Assembly (NCBI GenBank): GCA_946807835.1
Contig: OX327690.1
Span: 12,186,501 to 12,250,500, forward strand
Source: Ailanthus altissimus
Lineage: Eukaryota; Streptophyta; Magnoliopsida; Sapindales; Simaroubaceae
Reading direction: 5' to 3'
Length of the DNA: 64,000 bases
Notes under the pieces: generated by a model
What the model was told of the DNA's origin: nothing
What the model saw: the letters and a program-made list of their open reading frames with translations, nothing else
Database searches by the model: none
Position numbers and translations under genes: made by a program
Shown here: one piece after another, positions 10,662 through 22,197 of the stretch
Numbering within the stretch: the stretch's first letter is position 1
How the letters are laid out: each line of letters begins with the position of its first letter

Positions 10662-12136
10662 TGTTAACGTATTTTAGGGTGTATACATATGATTGTGGAC
10701 ATGTTAAAAAACTAAATACATGTATCATATACACTAATTTTTGCAGCAGAATTAAGCATGTAATCAACATATACACATTAACTTAAATTCTTAACAACTT
10801 AAGATTATGAAACATACATTTGAAGACCGCCAGTGAAGATTTCAAATCCGGATTTCTTAGCCCTAACTTTGAGCTCATCTTGAAGTGCACTTTTGTTCAA
10901 TTTTAGTTCATAACAATCCAGTGGGATTGTGAAGCCAGAATAGCAGCAATTTAATCTCCAGCAACAAGGTTTATGTTACTTAAAAGAAAAATAAGAGGAA
11001 TTTATTTTTCGTTTTCTCTAGTTTTTCTTACAACTCTTTGTTTAATGAAAAATTCTCAAAAATCAAACTCTTCTTTTTTCTCTCAACACTTGCATGAATT
11101 TTGATTGACCCTTATTCATCAAAATGGAATCCAACTATTTTAAGTGCTCTTAATACTTCACAAGTGATCCACCAAAATTAGATTAAGTGGCCAACTACCA
11201 AAAATAATTTTTGGTGGCATATTAATAGTCTAATAAAATTGACCATTAATTCTACAAAATGGTGCTCTGCTTAATTTAATTTATGTTTCTCAAATTAGGT
11301 ATGTCTTCCATTTAGAAATAAAATAACAAATAAATAAAATCATATTTTATTTATTTATTCAAAAACTATTTGAATAATTAATATTTACCCTATTTGATTT
11401 TACTAACATGGTTAATGGGTGAATTCATGGTAAAAATATTCATGGAACAAAATTGTGCCACATATTAACATCTAAGTAGTTTACAACGCTTGTCAATTAA
11501 TTAAATGATATACTTAACATTTAAGTCTAGACAAGTGCACAACCCAAGGAACCTTGAAACATATTTTCGATTTGCTGGAATTTCTAGGATGGAACTGTTC
11601 AATCCATTATGTTGCCCCATTCCATTACAAGTACACTTCATATTATGCGACTCTCGAGGTCCATGCTCGCATTGTCATAAGGAACTCCTTTATATGTCCG
11701 TGAACGATGCCCCCCACACACATTACGGATATATTAGATCAGGAACATAATATTTGAGAACATATTTATATGATGACATTTTTTGGCATTATTTGCAACT
11801 CTATACAATTACGTCATTACTAATATATTTTGAGGTCTTTGTTCCATTTCAGACAAGGCTATAACTTTTTAGATATCGCTGACTCTTTTAACCTGATAAC
11901 TCTTATCAGTGCCAACTCATAGCATTTATAACTTTAAGTATTGTTAAGTTTTAGCACTGATCTAAACTCATTTAGACTAGATCTGAACTCTTTCAGATTG
12001 TAAAATGTCTGAAACGTTACAAGCATCTTACCATCTATAAAATATAATTAGCGATTTAATGAAATGATAATACTAGTATAAATATTAAACAAATATTCAT
12101 ACATAAATGGATGATACGTAATCACAAATCCTAACA
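10662..12136 (-). mobile_element. 5' LTR of copia element 1 (about 1475 bp)
   Basis: The LTR starts TGTTAACG next to the primer site and ends CCTAACA at 12136, giving TG...CA termini. Related LTRs occur at 16744-18836, 25343-27190 and 61885 onward. All share a block resembling TGCACAACGAGTAC, TCCCTAGGTCC and GTCACGGATAT, and a terminal block with ATAAATAT and CACGTAAGCAC. The matching 3' LTR of element 1 is absent; only an LTR tail of this family is found at about 13338. Confidence 0.8.
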
Positions 12137-12770
12137 TTTAAAACATATAACTGATTCATTTTCTCTTGATCTTATTACTTTCATTATATCTAACCAATAT
12201 TTTGATTAATCGAGAAACCATGATGAACTTGACAAAGAGATTCATGTGCTTAGCCTATGATAACTTGATGTATGATAATAGGGTAACAACTATGAGTTTC
12301 ATCTAGGATAAACATATACCTATATGACATGTGGCATGATTTAGACTTGATCTTAATGAATTGCATTATATTCTGATTACCATCGACATATAGGTAGTTG
12401 TTAGAATGTGTAATATAGTCACTCGACCATTGACAAAGGCTTGTGATGAGATTAGAGTCTAGCCAATCAATTTGTATTAAGGGATTAACTAAGAAGTTAA
12501 TGAGTCCAATAAAATAGTATGGGATAAGTCTAAACCCTAGATTTCTTTCAATTGGTAAATTCAACTGTTCATTTATTTATTAATTAGGTTTAGTTTAATT
12601 GATAGAACTAGGTTAGTTAATTGAATTTTAGATTTTTATTTTTATTTGAATAAAAGTTCGCTGGATATAATTTTAGTACTTGATTTAAGAATTAGATTGC
12701 ATAGTCCTTGTGAAAACGATATCTGGACTTAAAATCCTATATTACTTGATACAATAACATGCGTCAATCA
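12137..12770 (+). mobile_element. Gypsy LTR fragment, sense orientation
   Basis: The stretch 12145-12310 is the reverse complement, with substitutions, of 48040-48205. The right part has GTCCTTGTGAAAACGATATC, which resembles the conserved 3' end of Athila/Tat-type LTRs (CTCGTGGGAACGATACTC in the solo LTR ending at 22192). I read it as the 3' part of a gypsy LTR. Both ends are truncated. Confidence 0.45.
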
Positions 12771-13337
12771 GTTACCTTCCAGATTTGAAGATATCCTCAG
12801 TAGTAAGAAAGTGTTAAGTTGAAAAAGTCCATGTATGTACTACAATAGTCACCTCAAGCTTGATTTGAAAAGTTTACTAATGTACTTCGCCAACATAAAT
12901 ATACTTAAAGCTAAGGTGATCACACTATGTCTTCAATCACAATGAAATTAAAAAATTTTATTTTGACTGTTTACATCGATGACATCATCATCACCCAAAA
13001 TGATGCTAAAAAGATAAGAAGTCTCAAAGAAATGTTAGCCGAAGAATTTGAAATTAATAATTTAAGAGCTTTGAGGTATTTCTTAGGAATCGAGGTAATG
13101 AAGTCAAGGAATTGAGGTAGCAAGGTCAAAAGAAGTATGTTGTAGATCTCTAAGAAATAGAAATGTTAGGCTATAAACCAAGAGATACACAAATTGATCC
13201 TAATCATAATTTTAGAGTTGATGCTAAAGGTGATGCAGTTGACAAGGGTTGATATAAAGATTGGTTGGTAAGCTAATATATTTGTCTCATACTAGATTTA
13301 GTATTGCATTTGATGCAAGTGCGGTGAACCAATTTAG
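12771..13337 (+). pseudogene. Copia reverse transcriptase fragment, plus strand
   Basis: The frame 12927-13115 encodes TVYIDDIIITQND, the copia RT catalytic YVDDI motif, then EMLAEEFEINNLRALRYFLG and IEVMKS. The continuation to 13337 reads as KYVVDL, DTQIDPN, DKG and then VGKLIYLSHTRFSIAFDASA with stops between. This is the RT C-terminus. It stands in the opposite orientation to the RNase H fragment that directly follows. Confidence 0.8.
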
Positions 13338-13910
13338 TATAAATATTAAACAAATATTCATATATAAAGGGATAACACGTAAGCACAAATCTCAACAACT
13401 CCTACTTGCTTTAATACTATTCACTATGGTATCTAATGCCCATTGATTCCACATGTCTTTCAAATACTTTTAGAGTTAAAGATTTAGTAAGTGAGTCTGC
13501 TACATTATTTATAAAATCTACTCTACAAACTATTACATCTTTTGTAGCCAAGATTTCTCTAGTGATATGGTATTTTCTTTCCATATGCTTAGACTTTTAG
13601 TGTGCTCTCAATTCTTTAGCTTATACAATAGCTCTGTTATTGTCGCAAAACAATGGTATAGGATCCATTGCACTTAAAACTATTCCAAGTTTAGCGACAA
13701 ATTTATGTATCCACACCGCTTCTTTTGCTACTTTTGAGAATGTAATATATTTTACCTCTGTTGTGGAATCAGTTGTGGACAACTATTTGTTGCTTTTCCA
13801 ACTAACTGCAGCACCGTTAAGAATGAATACATATCAAGATGTATACTTTCTATCATTTAGATCAGGCTGAAAGTCTAAGCAGCACCGTTAAGAATGAATA
13901 CATATCAAGA
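13338..13910 (-). pseudogene. Copia LTR tail, PPT and RNase H fragment, minus strand
   Basis: Bases 13338-13396 match the terminal part of the copia 1/2 LTR (compare 12068-12136). The ACTCCTACTTGC that follows is the reverse complement of a polypurine tract. The minus strand from about 13690 leftward then encodes RNase H: CDNNRAI-like, SKHMERKYHITRE and ADSLTKSLTLKVFE. To the right, GYVF-LNGAAVSWKSSKQ and STTEAEYIA patterns are visible with stops. It is therefore the 3' end of a minus-strand copia element of the Tork/Angela type. Confidence 0.75.
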
Positions 13911-13911
13911 T
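13808..13911. repeat. 33-bp direct repeat, 71 bp apart
   Basis: GCAGCACCGTTAAGAATGAA and the next 13 bases at 13808-13840 recur at 13879-13911 without a change. The first copy is part of the copia RNase H; the second follows a short unmatched spacer. This looks like a local rearrangement scar. Confidence 0.85.
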
Positions 13912-13986
13912 ATTAGTATTGATCTAAAGAAGAGATAGAAATAGTCCCTAACAACGACACCAAAAACTTGATTGGTGTTATAGTAG

Positions 13987-15154
13987 TGATGAACACATGA
14001 AAATTCATATTTATTAAGAAATTCAGTCACCATTAATGTCACTAATTTTAGCATTTTTGTATTTTTAGCTTGAAATAAAGTGTTCTCCTTAAATTGTGAT
14101 TAATGAATATTATTTGCAGAAGTTTAGGTAAAATGGACGTAACTCTCAATGTAGAAATTAAAATAAAGAAATTCTTGAACTCAGAGTAACATGAATCAAT
14201 ATTACACAAACTTGAATAACAGTTGAAAAGCCAAATCTAACATTTTATAGGCAAAATTTGGGATACAACAGAATTGGATTACAACTTCCGCTCAGCTTGA
14301 CCCACCTCACGTATTTGGACCGAATTTCACAAAATACATACCATTGGTATAATTCTTGAAGTTGTGAAATATTGACTCAATTATCAACAACTCTTATGTT
14401 GATGGTAAAGTCCAAATCAGTCGTTATCATAGACCAAATTGTATTGCAAGTGGGTAAAAGGGTTGTTGGTCGAAATTTGACATTTCTTTAGAATGTTGCC
14501 CATATCTCATTGGATACTCATCCAATTTGCATAAACCTAGTGCCTATGGAAAGAAGAGACAAGATGCTACAACTTTCATGTCAGCTGCAAAGGCTACATC
14601 GGTCATTTACATTATCAAAAAAGTACTGCAAGTGGGTGAACGAGTGGTTGGCCTAAGTTATTTAAGATTGAAGTCACACTTAACATATTTCTATTCATTG
14701 CCTATATAAGGACACTCTTATGACGTTTTCAACATTATAAAATTCTCTCATATTTTCTTCTCTTTAACATGTATTGTAAGTTAGGCTAAAGTTTTTGGCA
14801 AGGGTAAGAGATGAACTTTTATGTGTAGTAAATCTATTTCTATACTTTGATTCTTTGTCAAGAGTTACAAATGTTTGTTTGTGTCTAAACTCTTATCTAT
14901 TTTATCTTCTATAATCCAAAGGTTATAATTCTCATATTTCATATATTTTCAATCATGCTTTCTTGCATCATCATAAGACATGTTTCTCAATTCATAGACA
15001 ATTCTATCTCATCCACTTAAACCAATTAAATAATTTTTTCATTTGCTACTGCTTTAATATTTTATTTCACCAACCTATTTTTTCAAAAGCTTCCTTGTGA
15101 GATCGATACCTCAATCTATATTGCGATAGCCACATTATATTTTGAGCGTAAACA
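13987..15154 (+). mobile_element. 5' LTR of Athila-like element G1 (1168 bp)
   Basis: The LTR starts TGATGAACACATG and ends GCGTAAACA, matching the two LTRs of element G2 at 29367-30908 and 40114-41665. A TATATAAGG promoter box lies at about 14703. Compared with the G2 LTRs it lacks roughly 370 bp after about 14965, between TCATGCTTTCTT and ATCATCATAAGA. The flanking target duplication cannot be confirmed because the G1 3' LTR is lost. Confidence 0.9.
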
Positions 15155-15159
15155 AAATT

Positions 15160-15177
15160 TGACGCAGTTGCCGGAGA
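15160..15177 (+). other. G1 primer binding site (tRNA-Asp type)
   Basis: TGACGCAGTTGCCGGAGA lies 5 bp after the LTR. It differs at three positions from TGGCGCCGTTGCCGGGGA, the tRNA-Asp 3' end used by Athila elements. Confidence 0.75.
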
Positions 15178-15729
15178 GGCACACTAAGCAAAAGTCAGTT
15201 GCGTTTATCAATACTAAAGCAGTAACTTTGTACATTTTCTTTTCTTTGTAAAATTTTAATTTTTAAATTTATTTCTCTTGTTGTAATTTATTTTATTGTT
15301 CATGGTTGGTTCTACCAGCTAACTTAGTTTATTTTCTTTAGTTATTTTGTTGTATGTTATTTTATTTTAATAATTGGTTCTACCGCCTAACTTAATTTAT
15401 TTTCTTTTATTTATTTATTATACTTTGCATTTTATTTTATTTTATGTATTTATTGTACTTTGCATTTTATTTTCTTTTATTTATTTATAGTATTTATTTA
15501 TTGTACTTTATTTTATTTATTTATTGCATCTTTTTTTTATTGCACCTTTTTCTTTTATTTATTTATTATACTTTACAGTTTATTCCTTTTTATTCATTTA
15601 TTGTATTTTATATTTATATTTTATAGTTGGTCTTACCACCTAACTCATTTCTATTTTTATTTCACTTCTTTTTCCTTGAGAATTTCCTTCATTAAAAAAA
15701 AGAGTAAAAAAAAAAAATTGTTAGGATGT
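15178..15729 (+). repeat. G1 leader: AT-rich low complexity with repeated GGTTCTACC motif
   Basis: The leader between the primer site and gag consists of TTATTTATTTATTG-type low-complexity sequence. It is punctuated by GGTTCTACCAGCTAACTTA near 15308, GGTTCTACCGCCTAACTTA near 15375 and GGTCTTACCACCTAACTCA near 15629. The open frames it contains are hydrophobic artefacts of the T-rich sequence. Confidence 0.75.
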
Positions 15730-16743
15730 ATGCATCGACTTAGAGATAAACGAGGAAGATTTGTGAGAGAAGTAGAACTAAAACCACTACCACAATTTGT
15801 AAGGGAAGAGAATTCACCATCTAGTTCATCTTGTAATTCTAACACAATGAGCCAATATGAGGATAACCCAGTTAGAACTCTAAAAGATTACTTGCATCCT
15901 ACTCGCATAGCCACACCATCATACATTATATTTCCACCTAACACACCACATTCAGATTTTAAATCTGGAATGATACAACTTCTACCCACTTTTTATGGTC
16001 TAGAGAGTGAAAACCCTTATGTACATGTTAGAGAATTTGAAGAGGTAATTACCACCTTCCATAGCCAACCTGAAGCTATAGACACTGTTAAGCTTAAATT
16101 TTTTTCCTTTTTCTTTGAAAGACAAAGTAAAGAGTTGGCTATACTCTTTGAGGCTGAGGTCTATAAGAACTTGGGCAGAAATGACTCAAGCATTTTTCAA
16201 TAAATACTTTCCACAATACAAAACTAATGGCCTCAAAAGATAAATTTCTTCTTTCTCCCAAAAAGACAGTGAAACCTTATATCAAGCTTGGGAAAGATTT
16301 AAAGAGTTGCTAAATCTATGCCCTCACCATGGGTACGAAAATTGGCGCTTGGTTAGCTATTTTTATAAGGGACACAAAATTAGAGAGCGCCAATTTATTG
16401 AGATAATGTGTAATGGAGAGTTTATTCACAAAGATCCTAAGAAAGCTATAGAATTTCTTAAGGACTTAACCGAAAAGGCCCATACATGGACTGGACCTAG
16501 CACTACAAAAAGCACAAATAGGTCACGACCTAGTGGGGTTTTTCATCTTAGGAAAGATGATAGCCTTAAAGCCCAGCTAGAGGTCTTAATTAGGCAATTA
16601 AAGGCCTTGAAAAACCAAAGATAGAAGGGTCACCCATACAATTGCTAGAGTTGAGTCACATGATGTTTGTTTTGTCTGTGGAGGAACGGAACACTTAGCT
16701 CAGGATTGTCCCACTTATAGTGAGATGAGACGGATATATGAGT
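15730..16743 (+). pseudogene. G1 gag, frameshifted and interrupted
   Basis: Gag starts at ATG 15730 (MHRLRDKRGRFVRE). It carries the retrotransposon gag block with LKDYLHPTRIATPS, GMIQLLPTFYGLESENPYVH and VREFEEV. After about 16100 the frame shifts; the second half continues at 16307 with NLCPHHGYENWRLVSYFYKG. A zinc knuckle CFVCGGTEHLAQDC (CX2CX4HX4C) lies at about 16668-16709. The reading stops where copia element 2 enters at 16744. Gag forms the virus-like particle and binds the genomic RNA. The equivalent G2 gag at 31708 supplies the alignment. Confidence 0.85.
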
Positions 16744-18836
16744 TGTTATCGGGGATCTAATACATGTGGGTATATGCATGTGCTATTATGCCTATTACTT
16801 AAATACGTATCAAATACAAATTTATATGCGGCAGAAGCGTAAAATATACAATAAACATAATAATTAAATATATTAACAACATTAATATATTAGTAAGGTT
16901 GAGAACTCACCTCAACGTTTAACGTTATACACGTATTTTTTTCGAAGTCTAAATAGAGATCAACTCGTGGGCAGTTCATGTCACCAACACGACGGGCTTG
17001 GTGAGCTAGAACATTAGCCCTATACGTAGCACTGGGTTTAACTCGTAAACCCTAAAATGGTCAGGTGTGTTTTCATCTTTTTCTCCAAAAGGATAAGAAA
17101 TTGAGAGTTTGAAACAATTCACCATTGCTTCAATTGGAACCATAGGAAAAAATGAAACAATTTCATTTTTCCCTCTTTTGTTTTCCTCCTTCTTCTTCTC
17201 TTCTTTCCTTCTCCATTTCTTCTTTCTCTCTCGGCACAAATTGCACCAATTTCCCGTAACACACCAATTGCACACACTTTCTCACTATTATATATATATA
17301 TATCTAATATATAATAATAATATAAAATTAATAATGGGTGCCAACTATTTAGCACCCAAAATATAATATTATTATATATAATATAATAAAATAATGAAAT
17401 ATTTTAATTATTTAACAATTAAATAATTAAAGTGTGAAATGACAATTTTGCCCCTCATAAATAGTTACCAAGTATACCCCTTAGTGGGTCCTACCAAATC
17501 TCACACTTGGCTAAACTCAACCGAGGGTAAACAATGTGCGACGTATCCTTATACAATTAGTAAATAACAATTATTAACTAATTGTTATATTTAACACTTA
17601 AATACAGACACGTACGTATTCTTGTGGTAGTGCTGAATATTACTGGATTAAACAATTTAATCTGGCACGCTATCCCAATGCACAATGAGTACACTCTATA
17701 TCGCGGGACTCCCTAGGTCCATGCTCGATTCGTTAAATGGAACTATTCCATGAGTCTATGAGCAATGCCACATGCACACGTCACGGATATACAAATCAGC
17801 GCGTTGAACCATACAAGCTGAGGTTACAACGCAAACGTATAGTCTTTCCGTCATGATATCCTATATGTGCGGGGATATAGATTATCACCATCAAATCCCC
17901 TAGTGCTCATCCATGTCTTATCTCCAGACTTGTATCTCACATAACAATATGTGCAAACTCCTTTACTATATTGTTCTACCCTGGCGGAACTCTTTCCTGA
18001 GATTGATACTTGTGGCCACAAGACTTTTCGAGATACAGTCTCGAAGCATCTGGATATCAAACTCTTTATACGGGCTGACGGATCCCATATCTATACACAC
18101 CGGACTCTATAAGCATCGGACCATACCCAATGACGCCTAGCGGTCACACCATGAAAGGTCTGTACATGCGTGGAACCAAAGCATAGTGAATCACTTACAA
18201 GCCCACCATGGCACTCAAGTTAAAGGACCACTTATACTACTCAACTTGAGAAGACCCTCTATTAACAGCTTATATAGGATGTCTATCAGAAGCCCTCGTG
18301 AGTCTGTTCCATATCCAGTCCTAACTGGATACCTATATGTCAATACAAGCTCCAAGCTTACAGTCGGCTAGGAACGACCATCTATACCCTATAGGTACAA
18401 CATATGCTGATCTATGTATAAAGGTATCCATCGACAGAGCCGCATTGGCAGAAATAGATCAAGGATAATTATTTGAGAACATACTTGCGCTACTAGCATT
18501 TTCTTGCACCCAATTGCAACTTGGCAGTTACTAGTATATTTTAAGGTTTATGTCCCATTATAGATAAGGCTCCAACTCTTGGATCTGCTGAGTATTATAA
18601 CCAGCTAACCTTAGTTGTGCTAACATTTAGCATTTATATCTTTCAGAGTGGATAACTATGAGCTCTTATCTAAACTCCTTTAGATCTGATCTAAACTCTT
18701 TCATATCGTACAATATTTGTAATGTTACATGCATAGTACTATATTAATGGGTATTAACGATTTAATGGCAATGTACACTTGTATAAATATACAAGTATAT
18801 TATATTCGAGATGGCACGTAAGCACCGACCCTAATA
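16744..18836 (-). mobile_element. 3' LTR of copia element 2 (about 2.09 kb)
   Basis: The LTR starts TGTTATCGGGGATC inside G1 gag and ends CCTAATA, a mutated CCTAACA, at 18836. A reverse-complement polypurine tract (ATCTCCCACTTGC) follows at once. Its partner LTR starts at 25343 and aligns over its whole preserved length. On the plus strand it contains the family blocks GCACAATGAGTACACTC, ACTCCCTAGGTCC and CGTCACGGATAT. Short frames within it are not conserved proteins. Confidence 0.85.
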
Positions 18837-19905
18837 ATCTCCCACTTGCTTTAGTGCCATTCCTGATGGCATCTTATACACATGTACTCTACATATTTCA
18901 TAAACACTTTTAGAGTCATGGCCTTAGAAAGTGGGTCCGCTAAATTATTTATGGAATAAATTTATAAATAATCACATCTCCTTCAACCAAAATCTGTTTA
19001 GTCATATAAGACTTCTCTCAATATGATTAGAGTACTGGTGCGCTCTTGGCATCTTTGCCTATACTACGGCCTAGTTTTATCGCAAAAGTATGAGATAAGA
19101 TCCATCTGTCTTGGAACTCTTCCAAGGCCAACGATAAACCTACGAATCCTCACTGTCACTTTCGCTACGTCCATATAGATCTGCAGTGAATCCCAGTTTG
19201 GTGCAATTCCAACTTACTTAGTACTAATGAGAATGAGCACATTTTTAAAAGTAGACTCTCTTTCATCTAGGTCAAACTTAAAGTCTAACTCTATGCATCT
19301 TCTCATTTATAAGCCATTTTCTCCATATTTGAGAAATTTATCCTTTGTACCCTTAAGGTACCTCAAGATATGTCTGACTACCATCAATGGCGGTCACCTG
19401 AATCAAGTTGAAACCCGCTTGTAACTCTTACAGTCAAACTAATTTCAGGTCTAAAAAACATCATAGCATATATTAAGCTCTCAATAGATGATGTATCTGG
19501 TATGTCAGACACTTTAACTTTCTCATCTTCCATCTGAAGAGGCACTCTCCTCGAAAGATGAACACCAGGTCCAAAAGATACATTACTAACATATAGTTAA
19601 TAAACCTGTACCTTTTAGACGCTATTGATGTGAAATAATTTGGGAGAGTCCTATCAGCATCCTGGCTCTATCTCTATAAAGCTTTATACCTAGTATAAAA
19701 GAAGCCTCTCTCAAATCCTTTATAGAGAAATTCTTATGAATTACTTCTGACTGATTATAACATACTGACATCATACCCAATGACCAGTATGTCATCAACA
19801 AATAGCATCAAGAATACTATCATGCTCCCACTTGCCTTTCATGCACACTAGACTAAAAGTCTGGCTGAACGTAAAACTTTCAGGTTGTTTTATGAATATC
19901 TCTTA
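18837..19905 (-). pseudogene. Copia element 2: RNase H and C-terminal RT
   Basis: This minus-strand sequence runs parallel to 13397-13900 and then onward into RT. The RNase H region is at 18850-19220, and RT sequence follows to the point where the solo LTR sits. Stops and indels are frequent, so no frame longer than about 65 codons remains. Copia RT and RNase H copy the genomic RNA into cDNA; this copy cannot do so. Confidence 0.65.
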
Positions 19906-20089
19906 CTGATAAGGCGTAATTGTATAAACTATTTTATCTTCCTAACTTGATATTTGTTCAAATTATCTCAATAATTGGGCTATTTATACATATTAATGTT
20001 GTTTTATAGGTTGAAGCATTATCGGAGCAAAAATACCGGAAAAAGGACGCAAATCGGAGCATTAGAGATAAAAATACGAATGGGGGCAC

Positions 20090-20215
20090 TGTTTGCTACA
20101 GTACCACTGTAGCTACAGTACACTGCTACAGTACACTGTAGCAACAGTGCAGCGCCGCAGCGCTGGATTTCAGCGCCGCGGCGCCAATTGCAGAAAGTGA
20201 GCGCCGCAACGCTGA
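20090..20215. repeat. CTACAGTA and GCGCCGC short-repeat cluster in the solo LTR
   Basis: GCTACAGTAC occurs several times with its complement (TACTGTAGC-like, CACTGTAGC). GCAGCGCCGCAGCGCTGG and the 12-bp palindrome GCGCCGCGGCGC at 20173-20184 follow. The sequence lies just upstream of the TATA box. Similar GC-rich tracts are seen at 25030-25270 and 48610-48680. Confidence 0.8.
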
Positions 20216-20599
20216 ATTCTGGGCACTCCTAAGGGCAGTTTTGTCCTCTTTTTGCAACCCTACCTATATAAACACCCATTGTTTAGCCAAAGAGAAAAGG
20301 AGGGAGTAGAGGCACGAAATTGAAAGGAGGAGAAGGCTTGAGCTCGAATTGAAGGAGAAGAAATGATGTCTCCAAGGTTTCATGTGCATCATTGAAGACA
20401 ATTGAAGAATTGAAACCTTGGAGACATCCCAAATTCGGTTTTCCCTTTCCTTTTCTTTGTTTTTATCCTTTGTTGTCATTTCAATTATGAATATTAGTTT
20501 TAATGAGATGTATCTATGGATGGTTGGATAATTATAGTTAAAGTTGGATTTTCATGTGATTAAACTTGATTTCAAGGATTGATGTAGTTTTATTAATAA

Positions 20600-22000
20600 T
20601 ATGTTTTGATGATTTAGCATAAATTCGAGTAATTCATTTATGTTTCTTTATGCTTAATGCTTCCAATTGATTGATAAATGAATTGGTTGTTGTGAATGTA
20701 TGGATTTATGCTTGAAAGAGATTGATCCATTTATAGGATTTGGGAGAAACATAGCTTTAGGTTGCTATTGAGTTGAAAGGCCAATAACACCTAGGTAATC
20801 TTCATGATCTTCCTTAGGATTTGCATGAGGTGCACTCCAAGTGTTTGATTAAATGCGTGACAGGCGCAAACTCTTTGGGGTGTGCTATTATGCCTAGGGT
20901 TACATGTGGTGCTCTCCGTTTTAAAGTGTTTGATAAGCGTGACAGGCCAAACTCTTTAGGGTGTATCATTATGTCTAGAATTTCATTTGATGAAGTGACA
21001 GTGATAATGAAATTAATCCTTGGGGTAGTCATTTAAGGGTAGCTTAATGCGTGTATATATAACAGGTTAGATAGACATATCAACTTGACTATGTATGCAT
21101 AGTATCTCATTCGAACTCGAAAGATGGAATGAGATTAGTCTTAAGCCCTTGATTAATGAATTGAACAAATTTGCTAAAGAAGAAGAACATAGGAAGAATA
21201 GAATGAAATCAATGTTTAGGATCCCATTTGTATAGAATTCGCCATATCGCAAGATTATCATTTTGTTGTAGATTGTAGGTTCTAGGCCTTAATGGAACTT
21301 TATTGAACTTTATGTGTTGAAGTTGTTATGTGATTAATAGTTATCTTGTGTTATTCGTTTATGCTTTTTATGCGCTTCATGCTTCTAATTGCATTGAAAA
21401 ATGGATTGGATGAATTAAACATTTGGGTTATGTGCTTGACAAAGTTTAATCCATATGTCGATCTTAAAAAGCATAGCTTTGAGTTTGTTAAGTTGAGAGA
21501 CTAATGAACTTAGGTAATCATCATGATCTTCCTTAGGATTTGTATGAGGTGCATTCCAAGTGTTTGATTAAATGCGTGACAGGCGCAAACTCTTTGGGGT
21601 GTGCTATTATGCCTAGGGTTACATGTGGTGCTCTCCGTTTTAAAGTGTTTGATAAGCGTGACAGGCCAAACTCTTTAGGGTGTGTCATTATGTCTAGAAT
21701 TTCATTTGATGAAGTGACAGTGATAATGAAATTAATCCTTGGGGTAGTCATTTATGGGTTGCGTAATGCATGTCTATGTAAACAAGTTAGATAGACATAT
21801 CAACTTGAATATATATGCATAGTATCTCATTTGCACTCGAAAGATGGAATGAGATTAATCATACACCCTGGATTAATGAATGCATAAATTGGTTGTTGAT
21901 TACTAATGACAAAGACCATAGGAACAATATAGAGAAATCAAGTCTCTAGAGCCCCATTGCCATAGATATCTCTTTTCCTTTATTTATCTAGCTAATTAGT
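20600..22000. repeat. Tandem duplication with 719-bp period in the solo LTR
   Basis: The stretch from about 20600 is repeated 719 bp later. The central segment 20813-21012 and its partner 21532-21731 are nearly identical, with only a few differences. The flanks on both sides are clearly more diverged. Each central segment also holds an internal pair built on GTGACAGGC and AAACTCTTT.GGGTGT. Confidence 0.9.
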
Positions 22001-22197
22001 TTTTAGTTGCTTTTAATTCAATAACTCACCCTGCCATTTAGATTAGCCTAAATAAAGTTAGGTTGCCAACATCGTAGTACTTAGCATTAATTTAGGACAC
22101 AATCCTCGTGGGAACGATACTCTACACATCACTTTATTACTTGTTGCGATACGTGCACTTGCGTTAGTTTGTGTTATAGAAATCACACAACACTTAC

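Larger units (their letters stand above)
19911..22192 (+). mobile_element. 2.28-kb gypsy solo LTR inside copia element 2
   Basis: The insert starts TGATAAGGCG, ends CACACAACA and is flanked by CTTAC at 19906-19910 and 22193-22197, a perfect 5-bp target duplication. Copia RT resumes on the far side. It has a TATATAAA box at 20265-20272. The 3' end, GTGGGAACGATACTCTAC followed by TTGCGATACGTGCACTTGCG, is typical of Athila/Tat-group LTRs. There is no primer site or coding region, hence a solo LTR formed by LTR-LTR recombination. It contains a long internal tandem duplication and a GC-rich hairpin cluster. Confidence 0.88.

Noticed and set aside
15444..15700. Hydrophobic open frames (YLLYFAFYFLLFIYS-like) that look like membrane proteins
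   Set aside because: They are translations of TTTATTTATTG low-complexity leader in G1; the G2 leader at 31396-31666 gives similar but different strings. No coding signal.
17006..18371. Several short frames on both strands inside the copia 2 LTR
   Set aside because: They lie in LTR sequence shared with 25343-27190, where frames differ. Not genes.
20814..21794. Repeated 71-84-aa frames on both strands that look like a duplicated gene
   Set aside because: They follow from the tandem duplication in the solo LTR. Both strands are open over the same bases and there is no recognisable domain.
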